This document shows, piece after piece, positions 16,419-24,652 of a DNA stretch of 64,000 nt. The notes beneath the pieces were generated by a model. The model saw only the letters and a program-made list of their open reading frames with translations. It ran no database searches and was not told the origin of the DNA. The stretch is from Gleimia hominis (lineage in GTDB: Bacteria > Actinomycetota > Actinomycetes > Actinomycetales > Actinomycetaceae), in NCBI RefSeq assembly GCF_032085515.1, contig NZ_JASXSX010000001.1, positions 372,001-436,000 of the forward strand, written 5' to 3'. A program made the position numbers and the translations under genes. Within the stretch, counting starts at the first letter, position 1. The number at the start of each line of letters is the position of its first letter.

Positions 16419-17057
16419 ATGAGGACTAACAATTTTCGTCATGACGATCGCAGCAATAAACAACGCATGGACTCAGGAGACTGGTACATCGCAGAAGACC
16501 CAGAACTCGCCGCACAATACAAAAAAGCTCTCCTCGCAATGCGCCATGCAGAAGATCGCTACCCTTATGATCCCGCCGGAGCCCAAGAAGAATACAGCTC
16601 CCTGCTTGGAAGTGTTGGCGAGGATGTGCACATTCGCCCACCCGCTCGCTTCGATTACGGATGCAACACATACATTGGCGAGGGCACATTTGTTAACTAT
16701 GGTCTCGCATGCCTCGACGTCGCGAAAGTAACCATAGGCAAAAACTGTCAGATCGCAACCAACGTTCAATTGCTTACCGCACTGCACCCACTTGAAGTGG
16801 AACCAAGAAAAGCCCGTTGGGAAGCTGCAGATCCAATAACCATAGGTGATAATGTCTGGCTCGGTGGCGGCGTTATTGTTTGCCCTGGAGTTACTATCGG
16901 TGATAACTCCGTTATCGGAGCTGGATCAGTTGTTGTCAAAGATATACCCGAAAATGTTATTGCAGTAGGTAACCCCTGCAAAGTTCTTCGGAAACTACCT
17001 AAATATGAAGGCGGACCTATAGACACCGAAACTAACTCACTTAACACCGGTTTCTGA
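16419..17057 (+). CDS. Maltose O-acetyltransferase-like hexapeptide acetyltransferase
   Basis: A 212-residue cytoplasmic acetyl-CoA-dependent acetyltransferase of the Maa/NodL type. An N-terminal Maa-type helical segment (about residues 12-70) precedes a left-handed beta-helix with hexapeptide repeats (IGEGTF, IGDNVW, VTIGDN, VIGAGSVV) and the active histidine in ALHPLE. The acceptor is probably a sugar but is not defined. The ATG at 16419 has only a weak ribosome site. An internal ATG at 16467 would cut the Maa segment. It converges on parB, and the gap between them holds a parS palindrome. Confidence 0.88.
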   Translation: MRTNNFRHDDRSNKQRMDSGDWYIAEDPELAAQYKKALLAMRHAEDRYPYDPAGAQEEYSSLLGSVGEDVHIRPPARFDYGCNTYIGEGTFVNYGLACLDVAKVTIGKNCQIATNVQLLTALHPLEVEPRKARWEAADPITIGDNVWLGGGVIVCPGVTIGDNSVIGAGSVVVKDIPENVIAVGNPCKVLRKLPKYEGGPIDTETNSLNTGF

Positions 17058-17458
17058 TCCTTAATTTAAGAGCACTAAAGCTCGGGTTGCCATGACCCAA
17101 TTGCTCGGGTCTCCAGCGCCACTTTCGAATCTCAAAACTGCATTTAGTTTTCGAGGGCCGCTACTTCGGACAGTAGAAATCGGCGTCTCCAGGCAAAGGG
17201 CGAATTGTTTCACGTGAAACAATTCGCCCTGAAACAATTCACTCTCTTGATACTTCATTCCCCTCAGTTTCGAGTGAATTCACATACACCACAGTCATCA
17301 AGGGGCACGAACGCTGCCCATGAGTAAGCGATTATCCAGGGTATCTGCTTGCGCACCCTGTTGATCACCCGCAAGCAAAGGAAAATCGTCCCGCCTAAGT
17401 CAGCGTCTACGCGACGTGTAGAAGATTGCTTGTATGACCCAAAATCTCCCAGTGTCTT
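17058..17458. other. Convergent intergenic region, acetyltransferase/parB
   Basis: A 401-base gene-free gap between convergent genes. Its only clear feature is the long parS-centred palindrome at 17197-17230. The remainder shows nothing I can support. Confidence 0.6.
17197..17230. other. parS site 2 inside a 34-bp perfect palindrome
   Basis: The 16-bp parS (17206-17221) is flanked by arms that extend the perfect symmetry to 34 bp (17197-17213 against 17214-17230; arms begin AGGGCGAAT). As RNA this would be a 17-bp stem, so the site could both load ParB and stop transcription from either side, since the flanking genes converge here. Confidence 0.93.
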
Positions 17459-18919
17459 CTAATCCCGCGCTTTTAGCTTTCCAATAAGTTCTGTTAAGCG
17501 CGCCAAGTCTTCTTCTCCAGCAAATTCGACAACAATGCGGCCCTTCTTTTTACCTTCTACAACACTCACCCTTGTGTCAAAGATGTCGGTAAGCCGATCT
17601 ACAACTGCTGAAGCATTTGCAGATAAGGGCTTAGCCAATACTGGCGCTTTGCGTTTTGACCGAACTTTCGAACTAACTTCACCTAAGGCCACAATCTCCT
17701 CTGTGGTGCGAACTGATAGGCCTTCAGAAATAATCCGATCCGCAAGCCTCTCCATCACTTCTTTAGATTCCAAACCTAGCAAAGCCCGCGCGTGCCCAGC
17801 CGAGATAACGCCAGAAGCAAGTTTCAGTTGAACACTCGTCGGTAGCTTAAGCAGCCGCAAAGTGTTGGCAATCTGAGAGCGCGAACGTGCAATCTTTGCC
17901 GAAAGCTCCGCTTGGGTACAACCAAAATCATCTAAAAGCTGCCGGTATGCACTAGCTTCCTCCACCGGGTTCAATTGAGACCGGTGTAAGTTTTCCAGCA
18001 AGGCTTCGCGCAACATCTGCGTGTCATCCGTATCCCGAACAATAGCTGGAATACTTTCTAAACCAGCTAGTTTTGCGGCCCGCAAACGGCGCTCACCCAT
18101 AATCAGTTCATACTGAGGTGAACTGTCAAGACCCGCATCTCTTCGTTGCGCCATTACATCTTCATATAGTGGATCTTCCAAATCCGCTATAGGACGTACA
18201 ACAACTGGTTGTAAAACTCCCATTTGTGCAATCGACTCTGACAATTCGGCAAGTTCATCCTCATCGAATACCTGCCTAGGTTGCCACACGTTCGGAATTA
18301 CGACATCAACATCCAACTGTGCAAAAGAAGCGCCCGGAACTGGAACGAGCTCGGAATCATCTGTAGTGGACTGCGACGATTGCCCATTGAATCCATTACC
18401 GGAAAGCTTCATTGTCGTAGTCGTTTCATTCGCTTTCACGGTGCTACCGTCTTTGCGCGCAGAGCTATCGCGCTTGGCCTTACCGTTGGCTTTAGTATCC
18501 CTTTTTTCCAGCTGTGCTTCCTTGTTTCCAGTTTTCACATTCGTGGACGCTTCGCTGGACACTTTCGGCTTTTGTGCTTGCTTGATCTTACTGTCGGCAC
18601 CTTTATTCGGGGGTACTCCATCAGCATCCTTTAGCTTAGGAGTCTTCTTTGCGTTACTGGTGAAGCTTCGAGTAGTTTTTTTCTCGTTCGTCTTGCTCGC
18701 CTTCTTCTTCCTCCGATCTGAAGGCTTAAGCAGTTCCTGAGCCAAGGCAGAAGTACGCCGAATACCGTCTTGCCCATTGCCAGTACTGTCCGCTGCAGGG
18801 AAGAACACATCGCGGGGTTTGTCAGCGTGCGAAATTGTTTCACGTGAAACATTCTCTTCTCGCGTCGGAATCAACGACCCCAAACCTCGCCCTAGTGCAC
18901 GTCTCGACTTCTCCGCCAT
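17459..18919 (-). CDS. parB: Chromosome-partitioning protein ParB
   Basis: A 486-residue CTP-dependent DNA clamp that loads at parS. The N-terminal RRALGRGLGSLIPT is the ParA-interaction segment. The ParB/Srx domain includes MGERRLRAAKLAG and the ENLHRSQLNPVEEA box, followed by a helix-turn-helix (TQAELSAKIARSRSQIANTLRLL as a region around residue 350) and a C-terminal dimerisation domain. Between roughly residues 45 and 195 is a Lys/Thr/Ser-rich linker far longer than usual, making the protein over 100 residues longer than typical ParB. ATG 18919 is preferred over an in-frame GTG at 18925 because of GGGAAG spacing. It overlaps or abuts parA and carries parS site 3 within its own 5' end. Confidence 0.95.
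   Translation of the reverse strand: MAEKSRRALGRGLGSLIPTREENVSRETISHADKPRDVFFPAADSTGNGQDGIRRTSALAQELLKPSDRRKKKASKTNEKKTTRSFTSNAKKTPKLKDADGVPPNKGADSKIKQAQKPKVSSEASTNVKTGNKEAQLEKRDTKANGKAKRDSSARKDGSTVKANETTTTMKLSGNGFNGQSSQSTTDDSELVPVPGASFAQLDVDVVIPNVWQPRQVFDEDELAELSESIAQMGVLQPVVVRPIADLEDPLYEDVMAQRRDAGLDSSPQYELIMGERRLRAAKLAGLESIPAIVRDTDDTQMLREALLENLHRSQLNPVEEASAYRQLLDDFGCTQAELSAKIARSRSQIANTLRLLKLPTSVQLKLASGVISAGHARALLGLESKEVMERLADRIISEGLSVRTTEEIVALGEVSSKVRSKRKAPVLAKPLSANASAVVDRLTDIFDTRVSVVEGKKKGRIVVEFAGEEDLARLTELIGKLKARD
18836..18851. other. parS site 3, inside parB
   Basis: A perfect TGTTTCACGTGAAACA lies in the parB coding sequence near codon 25, where it encodes the NVSRET segment. A parS within parB is common in bacteria. 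Confidence 0.95.
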
Positions 18920-18921
18920 CT

Positions 18922-19800
18922 TCACTTCCCTGCCATTCTATTTGCTAATTCCAACGCAACTTTCTTATACGCCAGAGCAGCTGCGCCTCGTGGATCATGG
19001 CCAAATATACTCATTCCGAAACTAGGTGCTTCAGATAATTTCACTGACCGCGGTACAACTGTTTTAAAAACCTGTTCAGGGAAGTACCTCCGGATCTCCT
19101 CAGCTACTTCCGAAGAAAGATTAGTGCGACGGTCAAACATCGTAATCAAAATCCCACCAATGTCGAGCTTCGGATGCAGATACTCCTTAATTCTCTCGAT
19201 AGTCCCCAACAGCATTGAGAGACCCTCAAGCGCGTAATACTCTGCCTGAATCGGAACAAGCACTTGATCTGCGGCAACAAATGCGTTCAAAGTTAGCAGC
19301 CCCAAAGATGGTGGGCAATCCACAATAATCACGTCCACGTCCCGATGGACGGAAAGAAAGATTTCGAGCGCGCGGCGAAGGATGTACTCACGTTGGGCAG
19401 CGGAAGATAACTCCAGCTCAGCGCCCGAGAGATCGATCGTAGCGGGGCAAACCAGTAAGTTCTCTGACTCTTCACTTGGATATAGGCAGTCCGCAAGTTC
19501 TTTATCACCGCGCAGTACGTCGTATGTAGAAGGCACTTCGGGTTGATGATCAATACCAAGAGCTGTGGAAGCATTCCCCTGTGGATCAGAGTCAATAACA
19601 ATGACCTTTAACCCACCCTGTGCTAAAGCAACCGCAAGATTTACTGCGGAGGTGGTTTTGCCTACGCCACCTTTTTGGTTCGCAACGGTAATCACCTGTG
19701 CGCGGGATGGGTGCGGAAAACTAATTCCCTCTAATTCCGCGCGTTCTTGAGCTAGGCGTGCTAATTCGTCCGCGAATGATTCCTTCGACTCTAAGGCCAC
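18922..19800 (-). CDS. parA: Chromosome-partitioning ATPase ParA
   Basis: A 292-residue ParA/Soj ATPase that positions ParB-parS complexes on the nucleoid. The deviant Walker A QKGGVGKTTSAVNLA and Walker B VIIVDCPPSLG are intact. I chose the GTG at 19800 because AAGGAG precedes it at the right distance. The frame extends to 19854 but the extra 18 residues have no family support. The gene is directly followed by parB, with the stop and the alternative parB start overlapping in GTGA, so the two are translationally linked. Confidence 0.95.
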   Translation of the reverse strand: MALESKESFADELARLAQERAELEGISFPHPSRAQVITVANQKGGVGKTTSAVNLAVALAQGGLKVIVIDSDPQGNASTALGIDHQPEVPSTYDVLRGDKELADCLYPSEESENLLVCPATIDLSGAELELSSAAQREYILRRALEIFLSVHRDVDVIIVDCPPSLGLLTLNAFVAADQVLVPIQAEYYALEGLSMLLGTIERIKEYLHPKLDIGGILITMFDRRTNLSSEVAEEIRRYFPEQVFKTVVPRSVKLSEAPSFGMSIFGHDPRGAAALAYKKVALELANRMAGK

Positions 19801-20209
19801 CGGGTCTCCTTTCTTACCCACTAAGTCTAATCGGTGAACCCACATAAAAGACACTCAACCCGCAACCTGTGAATAGCGCTTTATCACCCCTGGTATTCAC
19901 TTACGCATTCGCACTCTACGTCCGCTATTTAACACCATTTCCGTGTTTTTGAGGCAGCTGAGACACCTAGGTGCAACTCCCTCCCAACGGTTATCCCCAT
20001 GAAGATACTCGCGTAGCACGCAGAAAATATAGAAAAAGTACTTCGCTCTACGCATCAGCTTGCAAAAGAACAGAGTGCCTATCAGCGAGTAGTAAACAGG
20101 CCTTTCGAAAAGGAATACCTATTTTTCATGACTATGAGAGATAGTAACGATCTGACGTAGTCATCCTGAATATCGGTAACCTCTTGCTTGTGCAAAGGGG
20201 CAAGATACT
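19801..20209. other. Intergenic region rsmG-parA
   Basis: A 409-base gap with no gene. It should contain the parAB promoter. The only symmetry I see is ATGACTA (20128-20134) facing TAGTCAT (20158-20164). No parS site is present. Confidence 0.5.
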
Positions 20210-21202
20210 TTATCTGCCCCGCCGCTGTTTATTGGACCTTCTATTATTGTGCCCACCGCGTTTAGCTCGGCCTCGATTAGCAAAGTCACGTTTTGCTTTC
20301 GTTGCTACCAGTACTCGTGTGGATTCATCTTCCATAATCGATGGCACCTCATGTACCTCAACATGTTTCACGTGAAACTTTTGCAGCACTTTCTGCGAAT
20401 TATTAATCTCCGCATCCACCTGCCGGCCCTTCAAGGCCACCAGTGAACCACCAGAAGCAACTAAAGGCAACGTCATGGGCACCAACTTGCGCAGCGCCGC
20501 CACCGCACGCGCCGTAACCACGTCTGCTACCCCAACACCATGCAGCTCTTCTGCACGTGCCCGGTGAATCGTCACATTATCCAAACCCAGTTCATAAACC
20601 ACGTCTTCAAGCCACTCGACGCGTCTCTCCATAGGTTCCGTGAGGTGAACATCCAAATCAGGTCGCATTGTATCAAGGACTATACCTGGAAATCCTGCTC
20701 CAGATCCAATATCCATAACCTGCTTGCGCGCACCAATAAAATCAACAATCGCTGCAGAATTCACCAAGTGTCGCGACCACAGCCGTGGAAGCTCACGCGG
20801 GCCAATCAACCCACGCAGCTCCCCCTCTTCTTCGAGCATGGCGGCGAAATGCTCTATCGCACTAAACGCGGGTCCAAAAAACTTCTTCACGGCCTCATTG
20901 GGCTTCTCCAACGCATCATTTGGCTGCCCCAAAGTGTCATTGGGCTGCTCCGAAACATCATTTGACTGCCCCAAAGCGTAACTAGACTGCTCCAACGCAT
21001 CATTAGGCCGCTCCAAAGTATCAAACTCAGCCAAGTCCACCCCGCGCGCAGGCACCGCATCTTCCGGGCCGCGCCCCGGCTGCGTAGGGGAACCCGCAGC
21101 GTCAGGCGTCTGATCTAAATCACGCAATTTGTCTAAATCACTCGATTTTGCCGGTTCTTGGCCCCGCTCCTGCGCATTACCGAAACCCAGGTCGTTTTCC
21201 AC
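20210..21202 (-). CDS. rsmG: 16S rRNA (guanine-N7) methyltransferase with repeat-rich N-terminus
   Basis: A 330-residue protein. Residues from about 108 form the RsmG methyltransferase, which methylates G527 of 16S rRNA using SAM. FFGPAFSAIEHFA, GLIGPRELPRLWSRHL and DIGSGAGFPG (SAM-binding loop) are recognisable. The first roughly 107 residues are absent from normal RsmG (about 210-240 residues). They include seven degenerate heptapeptides of the form xNDxLEQ (residues 59-107). The ATG lies nine bases after jag. An internal start cannot be excluded, but no internal ribosome site is convincing. The 3' part contains parS site 4, and the C-terminus is Arg/Lys-rich. Confidence 0.9.
   Translation of the reverse strand: MENDLGFGNAQERGQEPAKSSDLDKLRDLDQTPDAAGSPTQPGRGPEDAVPARGVDLAEFDTLERPNDALEQSSYALGQSNDVSEQPNDTLGQPNDALEKPNEAVKKFFGPAFSAIEHFAAMLEEEGELRGLIGPRELPRLWSRHLVNSAAIVDFIGARKQVMDIGSGAGFPGIVLDTMRPDLDVHLTEPMERRVEWLEDVVYELGLDNVTIHRARAEELHGVGVADVVTARAVAALRKLVPMTLPLVASGGSLVALKGRQVDAEINNSQKVLQKFHVKHVEVHEVPSIMEDESTRVLVATKAKRDFANRGRAKRGGHNNRRSNKQRRGR
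20364..20379. other. parS site 4, inside rsmG
   Basis: TGTTTCACGTGAAACT keeps the 14-bp core GTTTCACGTGAAAC and differs from the consensus only in the last base. It lies in the 3' end of rsmG. Confidence 0.88.
20882..21028 (-). repeat. 21-bp coding repeat, seven heptapeptides in RsmG
   Basis: Codons 59-107 of rsmG read EFDTLER, RPNDALEQ overlapping as PNDALEQ, SSYALGQ, SNDVSEQ, PNDTLGQ, PNDALEK and PNEAVKK. The DNA period is 21 bp. The reading frame is kept throughout, which supports translation of the segment. Confidence 0.9.
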
Positions 21203-21211
21203 AGCTAACGA

Positions 21212-21862
21212 TTAGTCCTCATCAGCAATCTGATTAGCGGTCTCGTTGGAATCCTGGTCGGAGCCGTCAGCCAAATCAGACTCCACCGCGGAACCATTGT
21301 TATCCTGATAGGGATCGGACCCAGAGTCATCCCGGTTATCCTCATCACCATCAGCTTGCGCAACCTCATAATCAGCGGGGTAAATCACCACGCACCGGTT
21401 AGGATTAACGCCCTCAGACTCCGAATGCAGCTGCGCCTCCGCTGCAACATCATGACAAATCTTGCGTTCAAACGGATTCATCGGATCCAACTTAACCGGC
21501 TCATCGTGCATCCGTACACGCGCAACCGCCTCCCCGGCGATCTCGCGCAGCTCCTGCCGCCGGTCCTCACGGAATCCCGCGATATCCAACATTAACCGTG
21601 ACCGCTCACCAGTTTGTGTCTGCACCGCGAGCCGCGTCAACTCCTGCAACGCGTCTAGCACGCGCCCATCCGCACCCACCAGGCGTTCCAAATCCGAATC
21701 CGCTTCATCAGACACAATGTCCACAATCGCGCGATCGTTCTCAACATCCAGTTCGATATCCCCATCAAAATCAGCGATATCCAACAGTTCCTCTAGAAAA
21801 TCCGCAGCAATATCCCCCTCTTTAACGAGGTCGGCCACGCGCTCTTTAGATTCCTCAGACAT
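21212..21862 (-). CDS. jag: RNA-binding protein Jag/KhpB
   Basis: A 216-residue protein with a KH domain (about residues 55-110; VGADGRVLDALQELTRL) followed by an R3H domain (about 115-165; RKICHDVAAEAQLHSESEG then the RCVVIYP end). KhpB binds RNA with KhpA and influences cell elongation and division. The tail after residue 170 is strongly acidic and low-complexity and is not part of the fold. The ATG overlaps the yidC stop by one base (TAATG), giving tight coupling in the rpmH-to-rsmG string. Confidence 0.93.
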   Translation of the reverse strand: MSEESKERVADLVKEGDIAADFLEELLDIADFDGDIELDVENDRAIVDIVSDEADSDLERLVGADGRVLDALQELTRLAVQTQTGERSRLMLDIAGFREDRRQELREIAGEAVARVRMHDEPVKLDPMNPFERKICHDVAAEAQLHSESEGVNPNRCVVIYPADYEVAQADGDEDNRDDSGSDPYQDNNGSAVESDLADGSDQDSNETANQIADED

Positions 21863-23193
21863 TACTTATCCTTCTTCTTTTTCTTACCGGCTTCCCGGCG
21901 TTGCTTCCGACGTTCCTGCCTACGCTGCTCCAACTCCTGCGCAGACAACTTAGTTTTCGCTTTCTTCCGCTTCTTCATCTGCGCTTCACGTTCAGCACGC
22001 CGCCTAGCCGCAGCTGCCTTCTGATCGCGCTCCCGCTTCGTCAAACGTTTCGGCTGTTCACCGCGCCTTTGCTTCGTCGCAGCGCGGGGTTTAAACCGCT
22101 TCGCCCACCGTTCATCGGGCAAACCATCCCACTCGTTAAACGCCAGTTCCCGATAGGCCGACAACTGCACCTCAGGCGTCACATCATCAGGGAATTTCGT
22201 AGGCACCTTCTGCTTACGTGCCTGCGATTTAATGCTCTTGAGGGTGCGCGCTAAAAGCTGCTCCCGTTCCTGTGAATCGTCATCCGAAAGTGAACGGTAT
22301 TGCTCATCATATTTTTCAAACTCCGGGCGGGCCCACTCAACATACTCTTTCCGACGCCGCACCGTCAGCTGATTGTACGCATCCGAACCCGGCGTGGGCA
22401 TCCGCGCGATAGTCCAGAACTGCTGCCCCATCGTCCACAAGTTCGTGGTGAACCAGTAAATCAGCACGCCCACCTGAAAGAAGAACCCAGAAACACCGAT
22501 AACTGCCGGCATCATGTACATCATCATGCGTTGGCTACGCATCATTGGGTTATCCGAACTGGTTGCCGACGCCGGCATGTTCTTCATCGTCAACTGCCGC
22601 ATAGTGATGAACTGCGTGAACACCATCAGCAGAATCATCACCACAATCACGACTTTCGACGAGAACAGGTTCGTCGTCGTAAAGCTCGCTGAAAGCGGAG
22701 CTCCAAACAGCGTGGAGTTTTCAATATCGGACGCCAACCGCGAGTTCAACGGCCCAATATTCGCACCCCCCGCGTACGTACCCGCCGCAATCTGTGAAGT
22801 GGATGCCAACACGCGGAACAGTGCAAAGAAAATCGGCATCTGCGCCAAAATCGGCAGGCACGAAGAGAACGGGCTCGTCCCATTCTCCCGGTAGAGCGCC
22901 ATCATTTCCTCACTTTGACGTTGCCGACTCGCCTGGTCCGTTTTCCCCTTGTACTTCTCCTGCAGCTTCTTCAGCTCCGGCTGCACCAGCTGCATATTGC
23001 GTGAGGCACGAATCTGCCTAAAGAACAGAGGAATCAAAATAATGCGCACCAAAACAGTCAGGCCCACGATGGACAGAATCCATGCGATGCCCGGCCCATC
23101 ATCCATCCCGAGGAACACCAACAGGTCGTGCAGGCGCACCATAATCCAAGCCACCACTACCTTGAACGGGTAGAGAAGTTTGTCAAACCACAC
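21862..23193 (-). CDS. yidC: Membrane protein insertase YidC
   Basis: A 443-residue Oxa1/YidC-type insertase for Sec-dependent and Sec-independent membrane proteins. The GTG start (complement of 23191-23193) has AAAGGAG eight bases upstream. A first helix lies at about residues 25-50, with further helices near 110-130, 180-200 and 220-255. The hydrophilic groove arginine is in the IPLFFRQIRASRNMQ segment. There is no large periplasmic domain, as expected in Gram-positives. The C-terminal 120 residues are highly basic (KRERDQKAAAARRRAER and similar), which is typical of actinobacterial YidC that contact the ribosome. Confidence 0.95.
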   Translation of the reverse strand: MWFDKLLYPFKVVVAWIMVRLHDLLVFLGMDDGPGIAWILSIVGLTVLVRIILIPLFFRQIRASRNMQLVQPELKKLQEKYKGKTDQASRQRQSEEMMALYRENGTSPFSSCLPILAQMPIFFALFRVLASTSQIAAGTYAGGANIGPLNSRLASDIENSTLFGAPLSASFTTTNLFSSKVVIVVMILLMVFTQFITMRQLTMKNMPASATSSDNPMMRSQRMMMYMMPAVIGVSGFFFQVGVLIYWFTTNLWTMGQQFWTIARMPTPGSDAYNQLTVRRRKEYVEWARPEFEKYDEQYRSLSDDDSQEREQLLARTLKSIKSQARKQKVPTKFPDDVTPEVQLSAYRELAFNEWDGLPDERWAKRFKPRAATKQRRGEQPKRLTKRERDQKAAAARRRAEREAQMKKRKKAKTKLSAQELEQRRQERRKQRREAGKKKKKDK

Positions 23194-23206
23194 GGTTTAA
23201 GCTCCT

Positions 23207-23662
23207 TTAATGATTCCTGATGGCGCACTCGCCACCGCTGTTGTTAGCCAGGCTACCTGGCCGTTCCTGTAAAACCTTAGAGGATTTCTCCCCTAGAACC
23301 TTAGAGGGTTTATCCCCAAAATCCTCATCAGACTCACTACTGCAGTCCCCATCCAACTCGCGGCTGGCATCATCACGGGATTCACACTCGAACTCGTCCA
23401 ACGGGGGACGCACGTAAGGTTCCGGTTTCCACCTGCCCACTTTCGGCACATGATCAACCCCGCCCAACGACCACGGGTTACACCGCAGTAAACGCCACAC
23501 AGCTAGAATCAAACCCTTTACCGGACCGTGCACCTCAAGCGCTTTAACTGCATACGCTGAACACGACGGATAATACCGGCAAGTAGGCGGCAAACCAGGG
23601 GAAATGAAGCGCTGATAGAACCGAATTGGAACCATCAGTACGCGCGCTAAAATGCTTCGCAT
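23207..23662 (-). CDS. yidD: Membrane-protein insertion factor YidD with acidic tail
   Basis: A 151-residue protein. Residues 1-80 are the YidD domain (YQRFISPGLPPTCRYYPSCS, then LLRCNPWSLGGVDHVP), which assists YidC at the inner leaflet. Typical YidD is 70-110 residues. Here a 70-residue acidic tail follows that contains an octapeptide duplication, DKPSKVLG and EKSSKVLQ (residues 117-132). The gene overlaps rnpA by 16 bases and precedes yidC by 13 bases. Confidence 0.93.
   Translation of the reverse strand: MRSILARVLMVPIRFYQRFISPGLPPTCRYYPSCSAYAVKALEVHGPVKGLILAVWRLLRCNPWSLGGVDHVPKVGRWKPEPYVRPPLDEFECESRDDASRELDGDCSSESDEDFGDKPSKVLGEKSSKVLQERPGSLANNSGGECAIRNH
23267..23314 (-). repeat. 24-bp tandem repeat in the yidD 3' end
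   Basis: Two adjacent 24-bp units, 23291-23314 and 23267-23290, both containing a CCTCTAAGGTT core on the minus strand, encode DKPSKVLG and EKSSKVLQ. Confidence 0.9.
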
Positions 23663-24057
23663 AGTTCCCCTCGGTTCCGTTGCATCTGCTGCATTCTCTC
23701 GCGTTCAAACCGTTTTAACTTCGCTAGTGTGCGCGTCAAAGCACTGTCTAATGAAGTTTCAATCTCAGCGAAAGACCTTCCCCTGATTCCCGGTAGGGCA
23801 CGCACCACAACCAGCGTCTGATCTGGGATAATCACTAATCTTTCGCGCATTAGGTGGCGCAGTTGCCGCTTCGTCCGATTCCGATCCACCGCCCGCGGAT
23901 ACACCCGCTTAGGTACGACGAAACCGACGAGGGTTCCTTGTATTTCCTCGCCGGTTACTGCGTGAACAACTAGTTCGCTATTACCGCTCCGCCGTCCACG
24001 GCGCGTCGCTAGCCGAAAAAGTTCCGGTTCCCGCAAACGATGTTCGGCCGGTAACAC
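23647..24057 (-). CDS. rnpA: Ribonuclease P protein component
   Basis: A 136-residue basic protein, slightly longer than the usual 115-125. The RNA-binding RNR motif is present in AVDRNRTKRQLRHLMRE, and LVVVRALPG forms the last conserved strand. With the M1 RNA it matures tRNA 5' ends. The GTG start directly follows the rpmH stop with no gap (TAAGTG), so translation should be coupled to rpmH. Confidence 0.95.
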   Translation of the reverse strand: MLPAEHRLREPELFRLATRRGRRSGNSELVVHAVTGEEIQGTLVGFVVPKRVYPRAVDRNRTKRQLRHLMRERLVIIPDQTLVVVRALPGIRGRSFAEIETSLDSALTRTLAKLKRFERERMQQMQRNRGELCEAF

Positions 24058-24195
24058 TTAAGCAGACAGCTTAGCGCGACCCTTGCGGCGGCGGTTTGAA
24101 AGAATCGCACGACCCGCGCGAGTGCGCATACGCAGACGGAAACCGTGTTTGCGTGAGCGGCGACGGTTGTTCGGCTGGAAAGTTCGCTTAGTCAC
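24058..24195 (-). CDS. rpmH: 50S ribosomal protein L34
   Basis: A 45-residue basic ribosomal protein found by direct reading of the minus strand. It begins MTKRTFQPNNRRRSRKHGFR and ends KGRAKLSA, the standard L34 sequence. The GTG start (complement of 24193-24195) is preceded by GAGGA. It heads the rpmH-rnpA-yidD-yidC-jag-rsmG string and is divergent from dnaA. Confidence 0.97.
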   Translation of the reverse strand: MTKRTFQPNNRRRSRKHGFRLRMRTRAGRAILSNRRRKGRAKLSA

Positions 24196-24652
24196 GATAT
24201 TCTCCTCGTTACTCGTTCTTGAAGGCCACAGCCTTCGAAGCTACCTCGGTGACACGAAAGAGATCGAGCTAACACCCTCGCAAACCCCTCGCGCCATGTT
24301 TCACGCCCAAAAGGGCGCACTTATGCAACTATCACAGCCTAGTAAAAGCCCATAGTTCCGTCAATGCAGCCACGTTTAGTCTCCCTCACACAAAGTTCTC
24401 CACACCTGTGGATAGAGGTGGGGATAACTACACTCGTGAAACTGTTGAAAACTATTTATCCACAGGCTGTGAAATTCGGACAATTCCCAGAAAGCGCAAG
24501 ATAATCACATTCATGTAATCTCACTAGTGTCTATCCACAAGCTTGTCCCCATGTTGGGGATAACTTTTTGAATTCTGTGCAAAAGTGACACACTAGGGGA
24601 TACGCTCAGATATTAGACAGTGTTAAACATCACGAGAAGGTGAGGAGCCCAA
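24196..24652. promoter_or_regulatory. rpmH-dnaA intergenic region with DnaA boxes
   Basis: A 457-base divergent promoter region. DnaA-box matches are TGTGGATAG at 24407-24415 (minus orientation), TTATCCACA at 24456-24464 (perfect) and CTATCCACA at 24531-24539 (one mismatch). GGGGATAA-type sequences occur near 24420 and 24556. The boxes likely mediate dnaA autoregulation and may form an upstream origin subregion. Confidence 0.75.

Noticed and set aside
24290..24310. Possible fifth parS near GTTTCACG
   Set aside because: Only one half of the palindrome is present (GTTTCACGCCC), so ParB binding is unlikely.
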